A stretch of 64,000 nucleotides of DNA from Anabaena sp051781005 (GTDB lineage: Bacteria; Cyanobacteriota; Cyanobacteriia; Cyanobacteriales; Nostocaceae): positions 1 through 64,000 of the forward strand of contig NZ_JBPWOA010000029.1 of assembly GCF_051781005.1 (NCBI RefSeq). Reading direction: 5' to 3'. Positions within the stretch are counted from its first letter, which is position 1. Every line of letters starts with the position of its first letter. Positions 50,019 through 58,810 of the stretch are shown one piece after another. The translations under genes were made by a program, and so were the position numbers. The notes under the pieces are model-generated. The model was not told where the DNA came from and ran no database searches. It saw only the letters and a list, made by a program, of their open reading frames with translations.

Positions 50019-53000
50019 ATGAACAAATCTTTTGCCACAATTGATGGTAATGAAGCCGTTGCGCGTGTAGCTTACAAATTAAACGAAGTAATTGCTATTT
50101 ATCCTATTACCCCATCTTCTGCTATGGGTGAATGGGCTGATGCTTGGATGTCAGAAAATAAACCGAATCTTTGGGGTACTGTTCCCAGTGTCACCCAAAT
50201 GCAAAGTGAAGGAGGGGCTGTTGCTGCGGTACATGGTGCATTACAAACAGGTTCATTAAGTACAACTTTCACTGCATCTCAGGGATTGTTATTAATGATT
50301 CCTAATTTATACAAAATTGCAGGTGAATTAACAAGTGCAGTAGTTCATGTTGCAGCACGTTCTTTAGCTACTCATGCTTTATCTATTTTCGGTGATCATA
50401 GCGATGTCATGGCTGCTAGGGCGACTGGTTTCGCTTTTTTGTGTTCGGCTTCTGTGCAGGAAAGTCATGATTTTGCATTGATTTCTCATGCTGCAACTTT
50501 AGAAGCAAGAGTACCATTTATGCACTTTTTTGATGGGTTTAGAACATCCCATGAAGTACAAAAAGTTGAGTTATTATCAGATGAAGATTTACAATGTTTT
50601 ATTCCTCAATCTTTAGTATCTGCACATCGTCAGCGTTGCTTAACACCAGATAAACCAGTATTACGAGGAACAGCCCAAAATCCTGATGTTTACTTTCAAT
50701 CCCGTGAAGGTGCAAATCCTTATTACAATGCTTGTGCTGATATTGTCCAAAATATCATGGATAAATTTGGGGAACGCACAGGTAGATATTACAAACTTTA
50801 TGAATATCATGGCGCACCGGACGCAGAAAGAGTAATTGTGATTATGGGTTCTGGGTGCGAAACGGTACATGAAACTGTGGATTATCTAAATAAGCAAGGG
50901 GAAAAAGTCGGAGTTTTGAAAGTGCGGCTTTATCGCCCTTTTGATATAGCCAGATTTATAGAAGCTTTACCTAATAGTGTCCAATCTATTGCTGTTCTTG
51001 ATAGAACTAAAGAACCGGGAAGCGCTGGAGAACCATTATATTTAGATGTAGTGACAGCTATTTATGAAGGATGGAAAAAAACCACATTCCCGAAAATAGT
51101 TGGTGGCAGATATGGACTGTCTTCTAAAGAATTTACTCCTGCAATGGTGAAGAGTATTTTTGATAACCTCACCCAAATTAAACCCAAGAATCATTTTACT
51201 ATTGGTATTAATGATGATGTGACTTTCACATCTTTGAATTTTGATGCCAATTTCTCGACAGAACCAGATAGTGTAGTTCGTGCTATGTTCTACGGCTTAG
51301 GTTCTGATGGTACAGTTGGTGCAAATAAGAATTCTATCAAAATTATTGGTGAAGGAACAGATAATAACGCTCAAGGTTATTTTGTCTATGATTCCAAAAA
51401 ATCGGGTTCAATGACTGTTTCTCATCTGCGGTTTGGTGCTGGGAAAATTCGTTCAACTTACCTGATAAATCAAGCTAATTTTATTGGTTGTCATCATTGG
51501 GGATTTGTTGAAAGTATTGATATTTTAAAATCCGCTGCGCCGGGGGCAATTTTGTTGTTAAATAGTCCTTATGATGCTGATACCGTTTGGGAAAATATAC
51601 CACTAAAAGTACAACAGCAGATTATTGACAAAACCCTGAAAGTGTATGCTATTAACGCTAGTCAAGTAGCGAAAAATAGCGGCATGGGTAGAAGAATTAA
51701 CACTATCATGCAGGTGTGTTTCTTTGCTTTGGCGGGAGTTTTACCAGAAAAAGAAGCAATTGCTAAAATCAAACAAGCCATAGAAAAGACCTATGGTAAA
51801 AAAGGTGCAGAAATTGTCCGTATGAATCTACAAGCTGTGGACAACACCTTAGAAAATCTCCATGAAATCAAAATTCCCAAAAAGGAGAATTACCAATTAG
51901 CAATTAGCAATTACCAATCACCAATCACCAAACCCGAATTTGTCGAGAATGTTCTTGGAAAAATTATGGTATGGGAAGGTGATGATTTACCTGTCAGTGC
52001 TTTACCTGCTGACGGAACTTTCCCTAGTGGAACTGCAAAATGGGAAAAACGCAATGTTGCGGAAGAAATTCCGGTATGGGATGAAGATGTCTGCGTTCAA
52101 TGTGGGAAATGCGTGATGGTTTGTCCCCATAGTGCAATTCGCGCTAAAGCTTATCAACCAAGTGAGTTAGTTAACGCACCGATAACTTTCAAATCAACTA
52201 ACGCTAAAGATAAGGATTTTGCTAACCAGAAATTTACCATTCAAGTAGCACCGGAAGACTGTACAGGTTGTACTATCTGCGTTAATGTTTGTCCTGCAAA
52301 AAACAAAGCGGAACCGACACGGAAGGCTATTAATATGAGTCCGCAGTTACCATTGCGGGAACAAGAACGGGAAAACTGGAATTTCTTTTTGAGTTTACCA
52401 AATCCCGATCGCACAAAGTTGAAGTTAAACCAAATTCGTCAGCAGCAATTGCAGGAACCGTTGTTTGAATTTTCCGGTGCTTGTGCTGGTTGCGGAGAAA
52501 CGCCCTACCTTAAATTATTAACACAATTATTTGGCGATCGCTCTCTCATTGCCAATGCGACCGGTTGTTCTTCCATTTACGGTGGAAATTTACCCACAAC
52601 TCCTTGGAGTCAAAACGCTGACGGAAGAGGGCCAGCATGGTCTAATAGCCTGTTTGAAGATAACGCGGAATTTGGTTTTGGTTATCGTCTCTCCCTCGAC
52701 AAACAAGCGCAATTTGCAGCAGAGTTATTGCAACAATTCAGCGGTGAGTTAGGGGATAATTTGGTCAACGGCATTCTCCACGCTGAACAAAAAGATGAAG
52801 CTGACATTTGGGAACAACGGGAACGAGTCGCAGTTCTCAAACAAAAGCTAGAAGAGATTACCAACGCAGATGCACACAGATACACGCAGATAGAAGAAAA
52901 TAATATCCGCGTTAATCAGCGTTTATCTGCGTTTGAAAATCTTAAATCCTTGGCTGATTATTTAGTCAAGAAAAGCGTTTGGATAGTTGGGGGTGATGGT

Positions 53001-53612
53001 TGGGCTTATGACATTGATTTTGGGGGGATTGATCATGTTTTAGCCAGTGGTAAAAACGTCAATATTCTTGTTATGGATACAGAAGTTTATTCTAACACAG
53101 GCGGGCAATCTTCCAAAGCAACTCCCAAAGGTGCGATCGCTAAATATGCAACTGGTGGAAAACCTGCACCAAAGAAAGACTTGGGTTTAATGGCCATGAC
53201 TTACGGTAATGTCTATGTAGCGAGTGTGGCATTAGGTGCGCGAGATGAACATACACTCAAAGCATTTTTAGAAGCGGAAGCTTTTGATGGGCCATCTTTG
53301 ATAATTGCCTACAGTCATTGTATTGCTCACGGTATTGATATGACCACCGGTTTACAACAGCAAAAGGCTTTAGTAGATGCAGGAAGGTGGTTGTTATATC
53401 GCTATAATCCTACATTGCAGACACAGGGTAAAAATCCCTTACAATTGGATATGAAAGCGCCTTCCGAGTCTGTAGAAAAGTCAATGTATCAAGAGAACAG
53501 ATTTAAGATGTTGACGAAGAGTAAACCGGAAGTTGCCAAGTTGTTGTTAGAACAAGCGCAAATGGAAGTTAATGCCAGATGGGAAATGTATCAATATTTA
53601 GCGAATAGGTAA
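50019..53612 (+). CDS. nifJ: Pyruvate:ferredoxin (flavodoxin) oxidoreductase
   Basis: A 1,197-residue single-chain enzyme that splits pyruvate into acetyl-CoA and CO2 and passes electrons to ferredoxin or flavodoxin, for nitrogenase or fermentation. Domains in order: I, pyruvate/TPP (YKLNEVIAIYPITPSSAMGE); III, gamma (GTDNNAQGYFVYDSKKSG); ferredoxin-type V with CVQCGKCVMVCPHSAIRA and DCTGCTICVNVCPAKNKAEP; TPP domain VI (FSGACAGCGETPYLKLLTQL, then DGWAYDIDFGGIDHVLASGK). In the linker near residue 625 and again near residue 955 the codons come from intergenic-type repeats. Strong AGGAAGGAG ribosome-binding site. Confidence 0.95.
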   Translation: MNKSFATIDGNEAVARVAYKLNEVIAIYPITPSSAMGEWADAWMSENKPNLWGTVPSVTQMQSEGGAVAAVHGALQTGSLSTTFTASQGLLLMIPNLYKIAGELTSAVVHVAARSLATHALSIFGDHSDVMAARATGFAFLCSASVQESHDFALISHAATLEARVPFMHFFDGFRTSHEVQKVELLSDEDLQCFIPQSLVSAHRQRCLTPDKPVLRGTAQNPDVYFQSREGANPYYNACADIVQNIMDKFGERTGRYYKLYEYHGAPDAERVIVIMGSGCETVHETVDYLNKQGEKVGVLKVRLYRPFDIARFIEALPNSVQSIAVLDRTKEPGSAGEPLYLDVVTAIYEGWKKTTFPKIVGGRYGLSSKEFTPAMVKSIFDNLTQIKPKNHFTIGINDDVTFTSLNFDANFSTEPDSVVRAMFYGLGSDGTVGANKNSIKIIGEGTDNNAQGYFVYDSKKSGSMTVSHLRFGAGKIRSTYLINQANFIGCHHWGFVESIDILKSAAPGAILLLNSPYDADTVWENIPLKVQQQIIDKTLKVYAINASQVAKNSGMGRRINTIMQVCFFALAGVLPEKEAIAKIKQAIEKTYGKKGAEIVRMNLQAVDNTLENLHEIKIPKKENYQLAISNYQSPITKPEFVENVLGKIMVWEGDDLPVSALPADGTFPSGTAKWEKRNVAEEIPVWDEDVCVQCGKCVMVCPHSAIRAKAYQPSELVNAPITFKSTNAKDKDFANQKFTIQVAPEDCTGCTICVNVCPAKNKAEPTRKAINMSPQLPLREQERENWNFFLSLPNPDRTKLKLNQIRQQQLQEPLFEFSGACAGCGETPYLKLLTQLFGDRSLIANATGCSSIYGGNLPTTPWSQNADGRGPAWSNSLFEDNAEFGFGYRLSLDKQAQFAAELLQQFSGELGDNLVNGILHAEQKDEADIWEQRERVAVLKQKLEEITNADAHRYTQIEENNIRVNQRLSAFENLKSLADYLVKKSVWIVGGDGWAYDIDFGGIDHVLASGKNVNILVMDTEVYSNTGGQSSKATPKGAIAKYATGGKPAPKKDLGLMAMTYGNVYVASVALGARDEHTLKAFLEAEAFDGPSLIIAYSHCIAHGIDMTTGLQQQKALVDAGRWLLYRYNPTLQTQGKNPLQLDMKAPSESVEKSMYQENRFKMLTKSKPEVAKLLLEQAQMEVNARWEMYQYLANR
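51889..51930. repeat. CCAATTA/CCAATCA heptamer repeat inside nifJ
   Basis: ATTACCAATTAGCAATTAGC then AATTACCAATCACCAATCAC are the intergenic heptamer series seen at 18224, here in frame and encoding NYQLAISNYQSPITK in an inter-domain linker. Confidence 0.7.
52863..52933. repeat. ACGCAGAT-type repeat inside nifJ
   Basis: ACGCAGATGCACACAGATAC, then ATCCGCGTTAATCAGCGTTT and ATCTGCGTTT, a palindromic repeat family normally found between genes, here read in frame as NADAHRYTQIEENNIRVNQR and LSAF. Confidence 0.65.
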
Positions 53613-53755
53613 ATAGCTCTTCCCATTTTAGGTAGCCAGAGTCTGCCTAGCAAGGTAAACAGCCGCAGTGTGGGCAGGTTTTGTCTAACTTCCAATTGAT
53701 TGCAAATGGTTGTAAACTGCTACACCATAAAAAACTACCGTCTTCTCAATTTACC

Positions 53756-53866
53756 AGGACTCACGCACTGAAACGGAAAACTGTCATTCTGAGCGCAGCG
53801 AAGAATCTCTCCAGAAGTTGAAACGCCTATTCTACCGTTCTCAACTTGGCTGAGTGCGTAAGTCCT
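53756..53866. mobile_element. Small MITE-like element, ends at PBP stop
   Basis: Arms AGGACTCACGCACT (53756-53769) and AGTGCGTAAGTCCT (53853-53866) match at 13 of 14 positions as inverted repeats around 83 bases with no gene. The right arm overlaps the stop codon of the penicillin-binding protein gene by two bases. Confidence 0.55.
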
Positions 53867-55814
53867 ATTTACGTGGCTTAGTCTTTTTAATTGGCTGAGG
53901 GCGAGAAAACTTAGAAACTGGCTGGAATTTCTCTACTGGTACATCTTGCAGCGCCTTCTCCATAAAATCGCGCCAAATCGGAGCAACCATACCACCACCT
54001 GTAGCAAGGCGAGCTAACTGTTTATTATCATCTCTTCCCACCCAAATAGCAGTTGTTAACTGAGGTACTGTACCAATAAACCAGATATCTTTTTCTGAAG
54101 AAGTTGTACCAGTTTTTCCCGCAGATGGACGGCTTATAATCGCACCTCTACCAGTTCCTTCTTTAACTGCCGATTGCATCACATCTAAAATCGCAGCTGA
54201 TGCCCAAGGATTAAGAACTCGCTGCGGCTTTGGAGTATTATCGAGCAAGACATTGCCACTACTATCACTGACACGGACAATAAGCGTTGGCGACGATTTC
54301 CAGCCATAATTAGCAAAAGTCGCATAAGCACTAGCTATTTCCAGTGGTGTAACACCAATTGCACCTAATGGCAAAGAAGTGACAGGTTCCATCGGACTCA
54401 TAATTCCTAAAGTACGGCAAGTCTCGATAACTTTATTGATTCCTATCTGTTGACCAAGCTTAACTACAGGAACATTACGAGATAGCGCCAAAGCATTACG
54501 AATTGGGATTGCACCCTTAAAACTATGATCGTAATTGCGTGGAGAATAGACACCTCCTTCCACATCAGGGTAGGTAACTGGGGTATCGAGTATGGTTGTA
54601 TCTGGAGTAAACTTACCACTAGCAAAGGCAGTATAGTAAACAAATGGTTTAAAAGCCGAACCAGGCTGACGCAGTGCTTGAGTTACCCGGTTAAATTCAC
54701 TGGATTTTGAATCGACACCACCTACCAATGCTTTGATAAATTGAGTGCGTGGATCAATTGCAACTAAAGCCATTTGATTTTTATTTAACCCTTGATTTTC
54801 AAGAGTTTTATGCCATTTATTGATAGTTGCTTCTGCCATTATTTGCAAGTCTGATGCTACCGTAGTTTGCACACGCATTCCACCTTTAAATACTGCATCA
54901 TGCCCAAACTTTTTAATCAATTCCTGTTTTACAGCATTGGTAACATCAGGAAAAACACTACCTTGAAATGACTTGATTTGACCAAGTTTAATTTTTTGTT
55001 GAATAGCATCATCATATTCTTGCTGGCTAATCCATTTTAATGCCCGCATTCTTCCTAATACTTGCCTTTGTTTCTGTTTAGCCAAATTCATGTTGACAAA
55101 AGGGCTAAATTTTTCTGGAGCTTGAATCAAACCTGCCATCATTGCTGATTCACTCAAAGTCAAATTCTCCACCGATTTATTAAAGTAGGTCTGTGCTGCT
55201 GTTTCTACACCATAGTTGTTATGACCCCAATAAACTTGATTGAGGTACATTTCTAAAATCCGGTCTTTACTGAGAATTTGCTCTAAGCGAATGGCTAATA
55301 TCGCTTCTGCTATTTTGCGGCTTAAAGCACGCTCCCTAGATAAAAAAAGATTTTTCACCAGCTGCATGGTGATTGTAGAACCTCCTTCTTTGACACCACC
55401 AGCTACCCAATTGACTACAGCCGCACGTCCAATTCCTCCGGGGTCAATGCCGTGATGATTGTAGAAATAATTATCTTCACTGGCTAATACTGCGCGTTTT
55501 AAATTGGGGGGAATTCTATCTAGTGATACAACTTTTCGATTGGCTTCTCCATGTATACCTACTAGCAATTTGCCGTTAATGTCATAAATGTAAGTTGTTT
55601 CTGCTGGCAAAAAGTTGACTATATTTTTAACATTTGGTAAATTGCGGCAACTAATAGCTAGGCCAATTAGTCCTCCTACAATCACAGAACTTGCCAGCAT
55701 TCCGATTGATAATAGAGTACTACCAGTAATCAGACCTACTTCTCTCCAAAACTCAAAACTAGGTGAAGTCTGAAATTCTGACTGTTTCTGTTGAAAAGTT
55801 TCTGATGAAGACAT
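53865..55814 (-). CDS. Class A penicillin-binding protein (PBP1A-type)
   Basis: A 649-residue bifunctional cell-wall enzyme. Membrane anchor at about residues 28-53. Glycosyltransferase domain (about 70-245): AVLASEDNYFYNHHGID and GGVKEGGSTITMQLVKNLFL, then EMYLNQVYWGHNNYGVETAA. Transpeptidase domain (about 330-630): the serine motif RQPGSAFKPFVYY, SRN in LALSRNVPVVKLG and the KTGTT box in RPSAGKTGTTSSEKDIWF. All catalytic motifs are intact. Cyanobacteria have several such genes; which one this is cannot be told. The 3' end meets a MITE-like element. Confidence 0.93.
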   Translation of the reverse strand: MSSSETFQQKQSEFQTSPSFEFWREVGLITGSTLLSIGMLASSVIVGGLIGLAISCRNLPNVKNIVNFLPAETTYIYDINGKLLVGIHGEANRKVVSLDRIPPNLKRAVLASEDNYFYNHHGIDPGGIGRAAVVNWVAGGVKEGGSTITMQLVKNLFLSRERALSRKIAEAILAIRLEQILSKDRILEMYLNQVYWGHNNYGVETAAQTYFNKSVENLTLSESAMMAGLIQAPEKFSPFVNMNLAKQKQRQVLGRMRALKWISQQEYDDAIQQKIKLGQIKSFQGSVFPDVTNAVKQELIKKFGHDAVFKGGMRVQTTVASDLQIMAEATINKWHKTLENQGLNKNQMALVAIDPRTQFIKALVGGVDSKSSEFNRVTQALRQPGSAFKPFVYYTAFASGKFTPDTTILDTPVTYPDVEGGVYSPRNYDHSFKGAIPIRNALALSRNVPVVKLGQQIGINKVIETCRTLGIMSPMEPVTSLPLGAIGVTPLEIASAYATFANYGWKSSPTLIVRVSDSSGNVLLDNTPKPQRVLNPWASAAILDVMQSAVKEGTGRGAIISRPSAGKTGTTSSEKDIWFIGTVPQLTTAIWVGRDDNKQLARLATGGGMVAPIWRDFMEKALQDVPVEKFQPVSKFSRPQPIKKTKPRK

Positions 55815-55915
55815 GGTGTTTTTTTTCTTTACTTCTAAAGAAAACGATAATTTGACAATTTATTTAATGAAACAGCAAAATATTTAATGTAACAAGCAAA
55901 TCAGTACTTACTCAA

Positions 55916-56043
55916 CTAGTAGTCTGTCAAGAACTAATTGACGAATAAAAAAATCTTTCTTCTTCCTTCTTCCTTCGCGCTCTTTGCGTCCTTCGCGGTT
56001 CGTTTCTTCCTTATCCGTCAAAATATATTTGACAGACTACTAG
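55916..56043. mobile_element. MITE-like element with perfect 15-bp termini
   Basis: CTAGTAGTCTGTCAA (55916-55930) and its exact complement TTGACAGACTACTAG (56029-56043) flank 98 bases of pyrimidine-rich sequence (CTTTCTTCTTCCTTCTTCCT) with no gene. It sits in the gap between the penicillin-binding protein gene start and a YciI-like gene. Confidence 0.65.
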
Positions 56044-56251
56044 CATCTGAGTTGGGGTACGTAAGTCATAGAAAATATAACTACTTATCTCATTGTGATT
56101 ATTTTCAAAACTTTTACCTCTGACAAAAGTTATAAAAATAGAATCAAAAGTTAGGGATGCAAACTGCTATGAAATTTTTTCAGTTTTCACAAATCAAAGT
56201 ATACGAAAATTGCGGTATATTATTATTAATCAGTAGAAGTAACTAGCAATC

Positions 56252-56521
56252 ATGACTAAATATATAATGTGGGGAACTTACTGCGAAGACGTGTTAGAAA
56301 AACGCGATCCCTATCGTCAAGCCCATTTAGAAGGATTAGCAAAACAAAAAGAATCAGGTGTTTTGATTACTCTTGGCCCTACTAAAGATGTTACTAAAGT
56401 TTTTGGCATTTACGAAGCCGAAGATGAAGCTACTGTCCGTCAATTAGTCGAAGCTGATCCCTATTGGCAAAACGGCATCTGGACAGAATATTTTATTAAA
56501 GAGTGGATTCAAGCTTTTTAG
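56252..56521 (+). CDS. YciI-like (YCII-domain) protein
   Basis: An 89-residue protein of the YCII family: MTKYIMWGTYCEDVLEKRDP, YRQAHLEGLAKQKESGVLIT, LGPTKDVTKVFGIYEAEDEA and DPYWQNGIWTEYFIKEWIQA. It has the HLEGL histidine and the DPYW end typical of the family. Role unknown. It is not closely alike to the YciI gene at 41230 (different start and ligand region), so they are old paralogues. Confidence 0.8.
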   Translation: MTKYIMWGTYCEDVLEKRDPYRQAHLEGLAKQKESGVLITLGPTKDVTKVFGIYEAEDEATVRQLVEADPYWQNGIWTEYFIKEWIQAF

Positions 56522-56663
56522 TTTCTAATCATTATGTTACAGAAGACATCTAGCAATTGGTTATTATAGATTTGTTCTTCTTGTGAAACACCGCTACATC
56601 TCTTGGAAATTAGCGGTATATAGCGGTTATCGGTTGAGTGAAGTACAAAAACCCCACCCCCAA

Positions 56664-56745
56664 CCCCCTCCTCCTTCCGGATTCACCAGTCGCCTACGGT
56701 GGGAAACCCGCCAACAGCGCTGGTTCACCGCAAGCGAGGAGGGGG
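56664..56745. repeat. C-rich / G-rich inverted repeat
   Basis: CCCCCTCCTC (56664-56673) and GAGGAGGGGG (56736-56745) are exact complements around a middle with CACCAGTCGCCTACGGTGGG and CAACAGCGCTGG. This is a known style of GC-rich Nostocaceae repeat. The open frame across it is not a gene. Confidence 0.65.
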
Positions 56746-56797
56746 CTATGATATACCTCATGTGATTAGGAAACGCTATAAACATTTTTGCAGCTAA

Positions 56798-57856
56798 TTA
56801 TAAGTTCAAAATAGTTTTTAGAACTTGCTCATCAGTAAAGTAAGAAAGATGAGTTTTTCCTCTTAATTGCTTAATTAAATCAAATTTGAGCTTATTTTTA
56901 AACGATTGAATTTTTGGATAAGTAGATCCTTGAGGAAAAGGTGTTTTAGTAGAAAGCCAGTCTTGGTCTGAATAAAAATCTGTCCAGCTTTCCAGTTTTT
57001 CATTATCTACACATTTTTTAATTTCCTCATCAATCCATTCAGAACGATAGGATAATATTGCTAGAGGTCCCCCTAGAGTAATGTGTCTGAGTGCTTGATC
57101 TTTGTGATAGTCTGCGACAAAATCAGTCGCTACAACTACTCCCCAACTATGGGATAATATTGTAATCTTACTATAAAAATTTTCATTTACTAAATCATAA
57201 ACAATCTCCGATAACCTGGATCTTATTTTGCTGCGGATAACTTTGCCATCTGTGTCTTGATCTAAAAATTTCATCGTGAAATAACTAATATCAATACCTG
57301 TGTTAACAGGAAAAAAATTGATTAATGCGCTTAAAATTAACCAGATAGACCAGCCTCCTAAATATTTCCCTAATTCACCTACCTGGGTTGCAAAATTTTT
57401 ATCAAGTGCAAATCCTAGAATTGTATTATCTTGACCTATTGCTGTTAGAGCCATAACAATGGTGCCATAATACCAACATATTAGTAAAAATATAGAGGAT
57501 ACAAAACTCTGAAATAAAAGAGGGTATTTTGTGGCAGACAGCCAAATTTTAGAAAATATCCAGTAGAAGAAAAGTGATGTACCTCCTATTAATTTTTCTT
57601 TTAATCCTACATCACTAAGTTTACAAGTCAAGTCCAACCAAAATACTTCATATATATCAACATTTTTAATATTATTATTCAAATTAACTTGAAATCTTTT
57701 GCCACTATATCCTCCGACTTTAGCTGTCTCAATCTCTTTTATTTCTATATTTTCCAACTGCTGTGTGAGTCCATCAGTCAAACATGAGAGATAATAGCCT
57801 TTTTCAATTGGACTCCATCCAGGGATAAAAATTACTACTTCTTTTGATAATGACAT
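56798..57856 (-). CDS. Membrane-spanning serine-hydrolase-like protein
   Basis: A 352-residue protein with lipase-like parts at both ends and membrane helices between. EVVIFIPGWSPIEKGYYLSC at the start resembles an oxyanion loop; helices lie near residues 90-110, 115-140 and 168-185; then TILSHSWGVVVATDFVADYH holds a G-x-S-x-G-like serine elbow (SHSWG), followed by WTDFYSDQDW as a candidate acid and KTHLSYF as a candidate histidine. The layout suggests a membrane lipase or esterase with the membrane part inserted in the fold. Not a family I can name. Confidence 0.6.
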   Translation of the reverse strand: MSLSKEVVIFIPGWSPIEKGYYLSCLTDGLTQQLENIEIKEIETAKVGGYSGKRFQVNLNNNIKNVDIYEVFWLDLTCKLSDVGLKEKLIGGTSLFFYWIFSKIWLSATKYPLLFQSFVSSIFLLICWYYGTIVMALTAIGQDNTILGFALDKNFATQVGELGKYLGGWSIWLILSALINFFPVNTGIDISYFTMKFLDQDTDGKVIRSKIRSRLSEIVYDLVNENFYSKITILSHSWGVVVATDFVADYHKDQALRHITLGGPLAILSYRSEWIDEEIKKCVDNEKLESWTDFYSDQDWLSTKTPFPQGSTYPKIQSFKNKLKFDLIKQLRGKTHLSYFTDEQVLKTILNL

Positions 57857-58007
57857 ACTTGATTAGATTAAGTATTGTTTTTACAGTTGAGTAAATAATA
57901 GTGTCATCGACCAATTATCTATGGTTAAGGGGAAATTTGGGAGTTGATGAGGGTTAGAAAATCTCCCAAATTCATGTTTAATTCCATTAAAAAATTAAAA
58001 TTAATAT

Positions 58008-58199
58008 CTATCCCTTGAGTGCCTTTCTAAAGTTGCGTCGATAGGATGGATTAGCAATAAACAACACTGGCCATAACAATGAAAAACCAATACGATTCGG
58101 CAGAGTTTGATTAAAATTGGTTTTCCTAAACCCAGTCCAAAACTTCCAAGCACCACCTAAATAAACTACTAACAGACCAAAAATAATGAATTGACTCAT
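58008..58199 (-). CDS. Small conserved membrane protein
   Basis: A 63-residue protein: MSQFIIFGLLVVYLGGAWKF is one membrane helix, then a basic stretch and NRIGFSLLWPVLFIANPSYR, a second hydrophobic segment ending in a basic tail (RRNFRKALKG). ATG 58199 is chosen over an upstream in-frame start. Similar small proteins are found beside unrelated genes in many cyanobacteria. Function unknown. Confidence 0.7.
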   Translation of the reverse strand: MSQFIIFGLLVVYLGGAWKFWTGFRKTNFNQTLPNRIGFSLLWPVLFIANPSYRRNFRKALKG

Positions 58200-58810
58200 T
58201 GTTATCAACTTCCTTAGTAACTGAGAGAATTTTATTTAAAACTCACCATGCAGTAGAGAGAATTCATCGCCAATATAGATAAGATATAAATCAGGCTATC
58301 ACTCTATGGCGTTGAAGTCACTTATTTATAGTTTAAATTAGTATCCCCCATTGCTGCTATTAATGAGAACAGGATTGCTATATATAGCCTGTGATATCAC
58401 GTCCGGTAAAATGCTTGTCATTCTGATAGCGCAGCGTGGCGTATGACTCCTACGTCGTCACGCAAGCTATAGCCATACGAAGTGAAGAATCTCCGAGATA
58501 CTAGAGCCTACGGCTCCCGTTAGGGATACGCTGCACTACGTTCCGCTCACTATGACACATATATTTTATCGTAAGTGATTAGGCGAACATGATATGACAG
58601 CAAGAAAACAGAGTTTAATCAGGAATTTAACCAATTATCAATTACTTTTTCCCTATTACCAGCCTAAACTAGATGACTAGTAACTTGGGTTAGTTGCAGA
58701 TGTCTCTTATGGAAGTTCCTCAAAAATCAATATATAGAGGAGACTAAATAAAGAAGAACCAAGTTTTATAACGGATTTTGATGCAGCCTAGGTTGCAAAG
58801 AGGAGGATTT
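58200..58810. other. Intergenic region with dispersed repeat
   Basis: About 610 bases between divergent genes. The middle holds the second copy of the dispersed palindromic repeat (58428-58560). The last 60 bases contain the GAGGAGG ribosome-binding site of the nucleotidyltransferase gene. No clear promoter boxes. Confidence 0.4.
58428..58560. repeat. Dispersed palindromic repeat, copy 2
   Basis: Shares with 13783-13885 the blocks GATAGCG, GCGTGGCGTA, GCCATACGAAGTG, AATCTCCGAGATACT and CTAGAGCCTACGGCTCC, in different order and orientation. A mosaic of short palindromes. Confidence 0.65.

Noticed and set aside
55938..56123. Plus-strand 61-residue frame
   Set aside because: Lies in the 55916-56043 element and is translated repeat.
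56583..56765. Plus-strand 60-residue frame
   Set aside because: Covers the C-rich/G-rich inverted repeat; no gene features.
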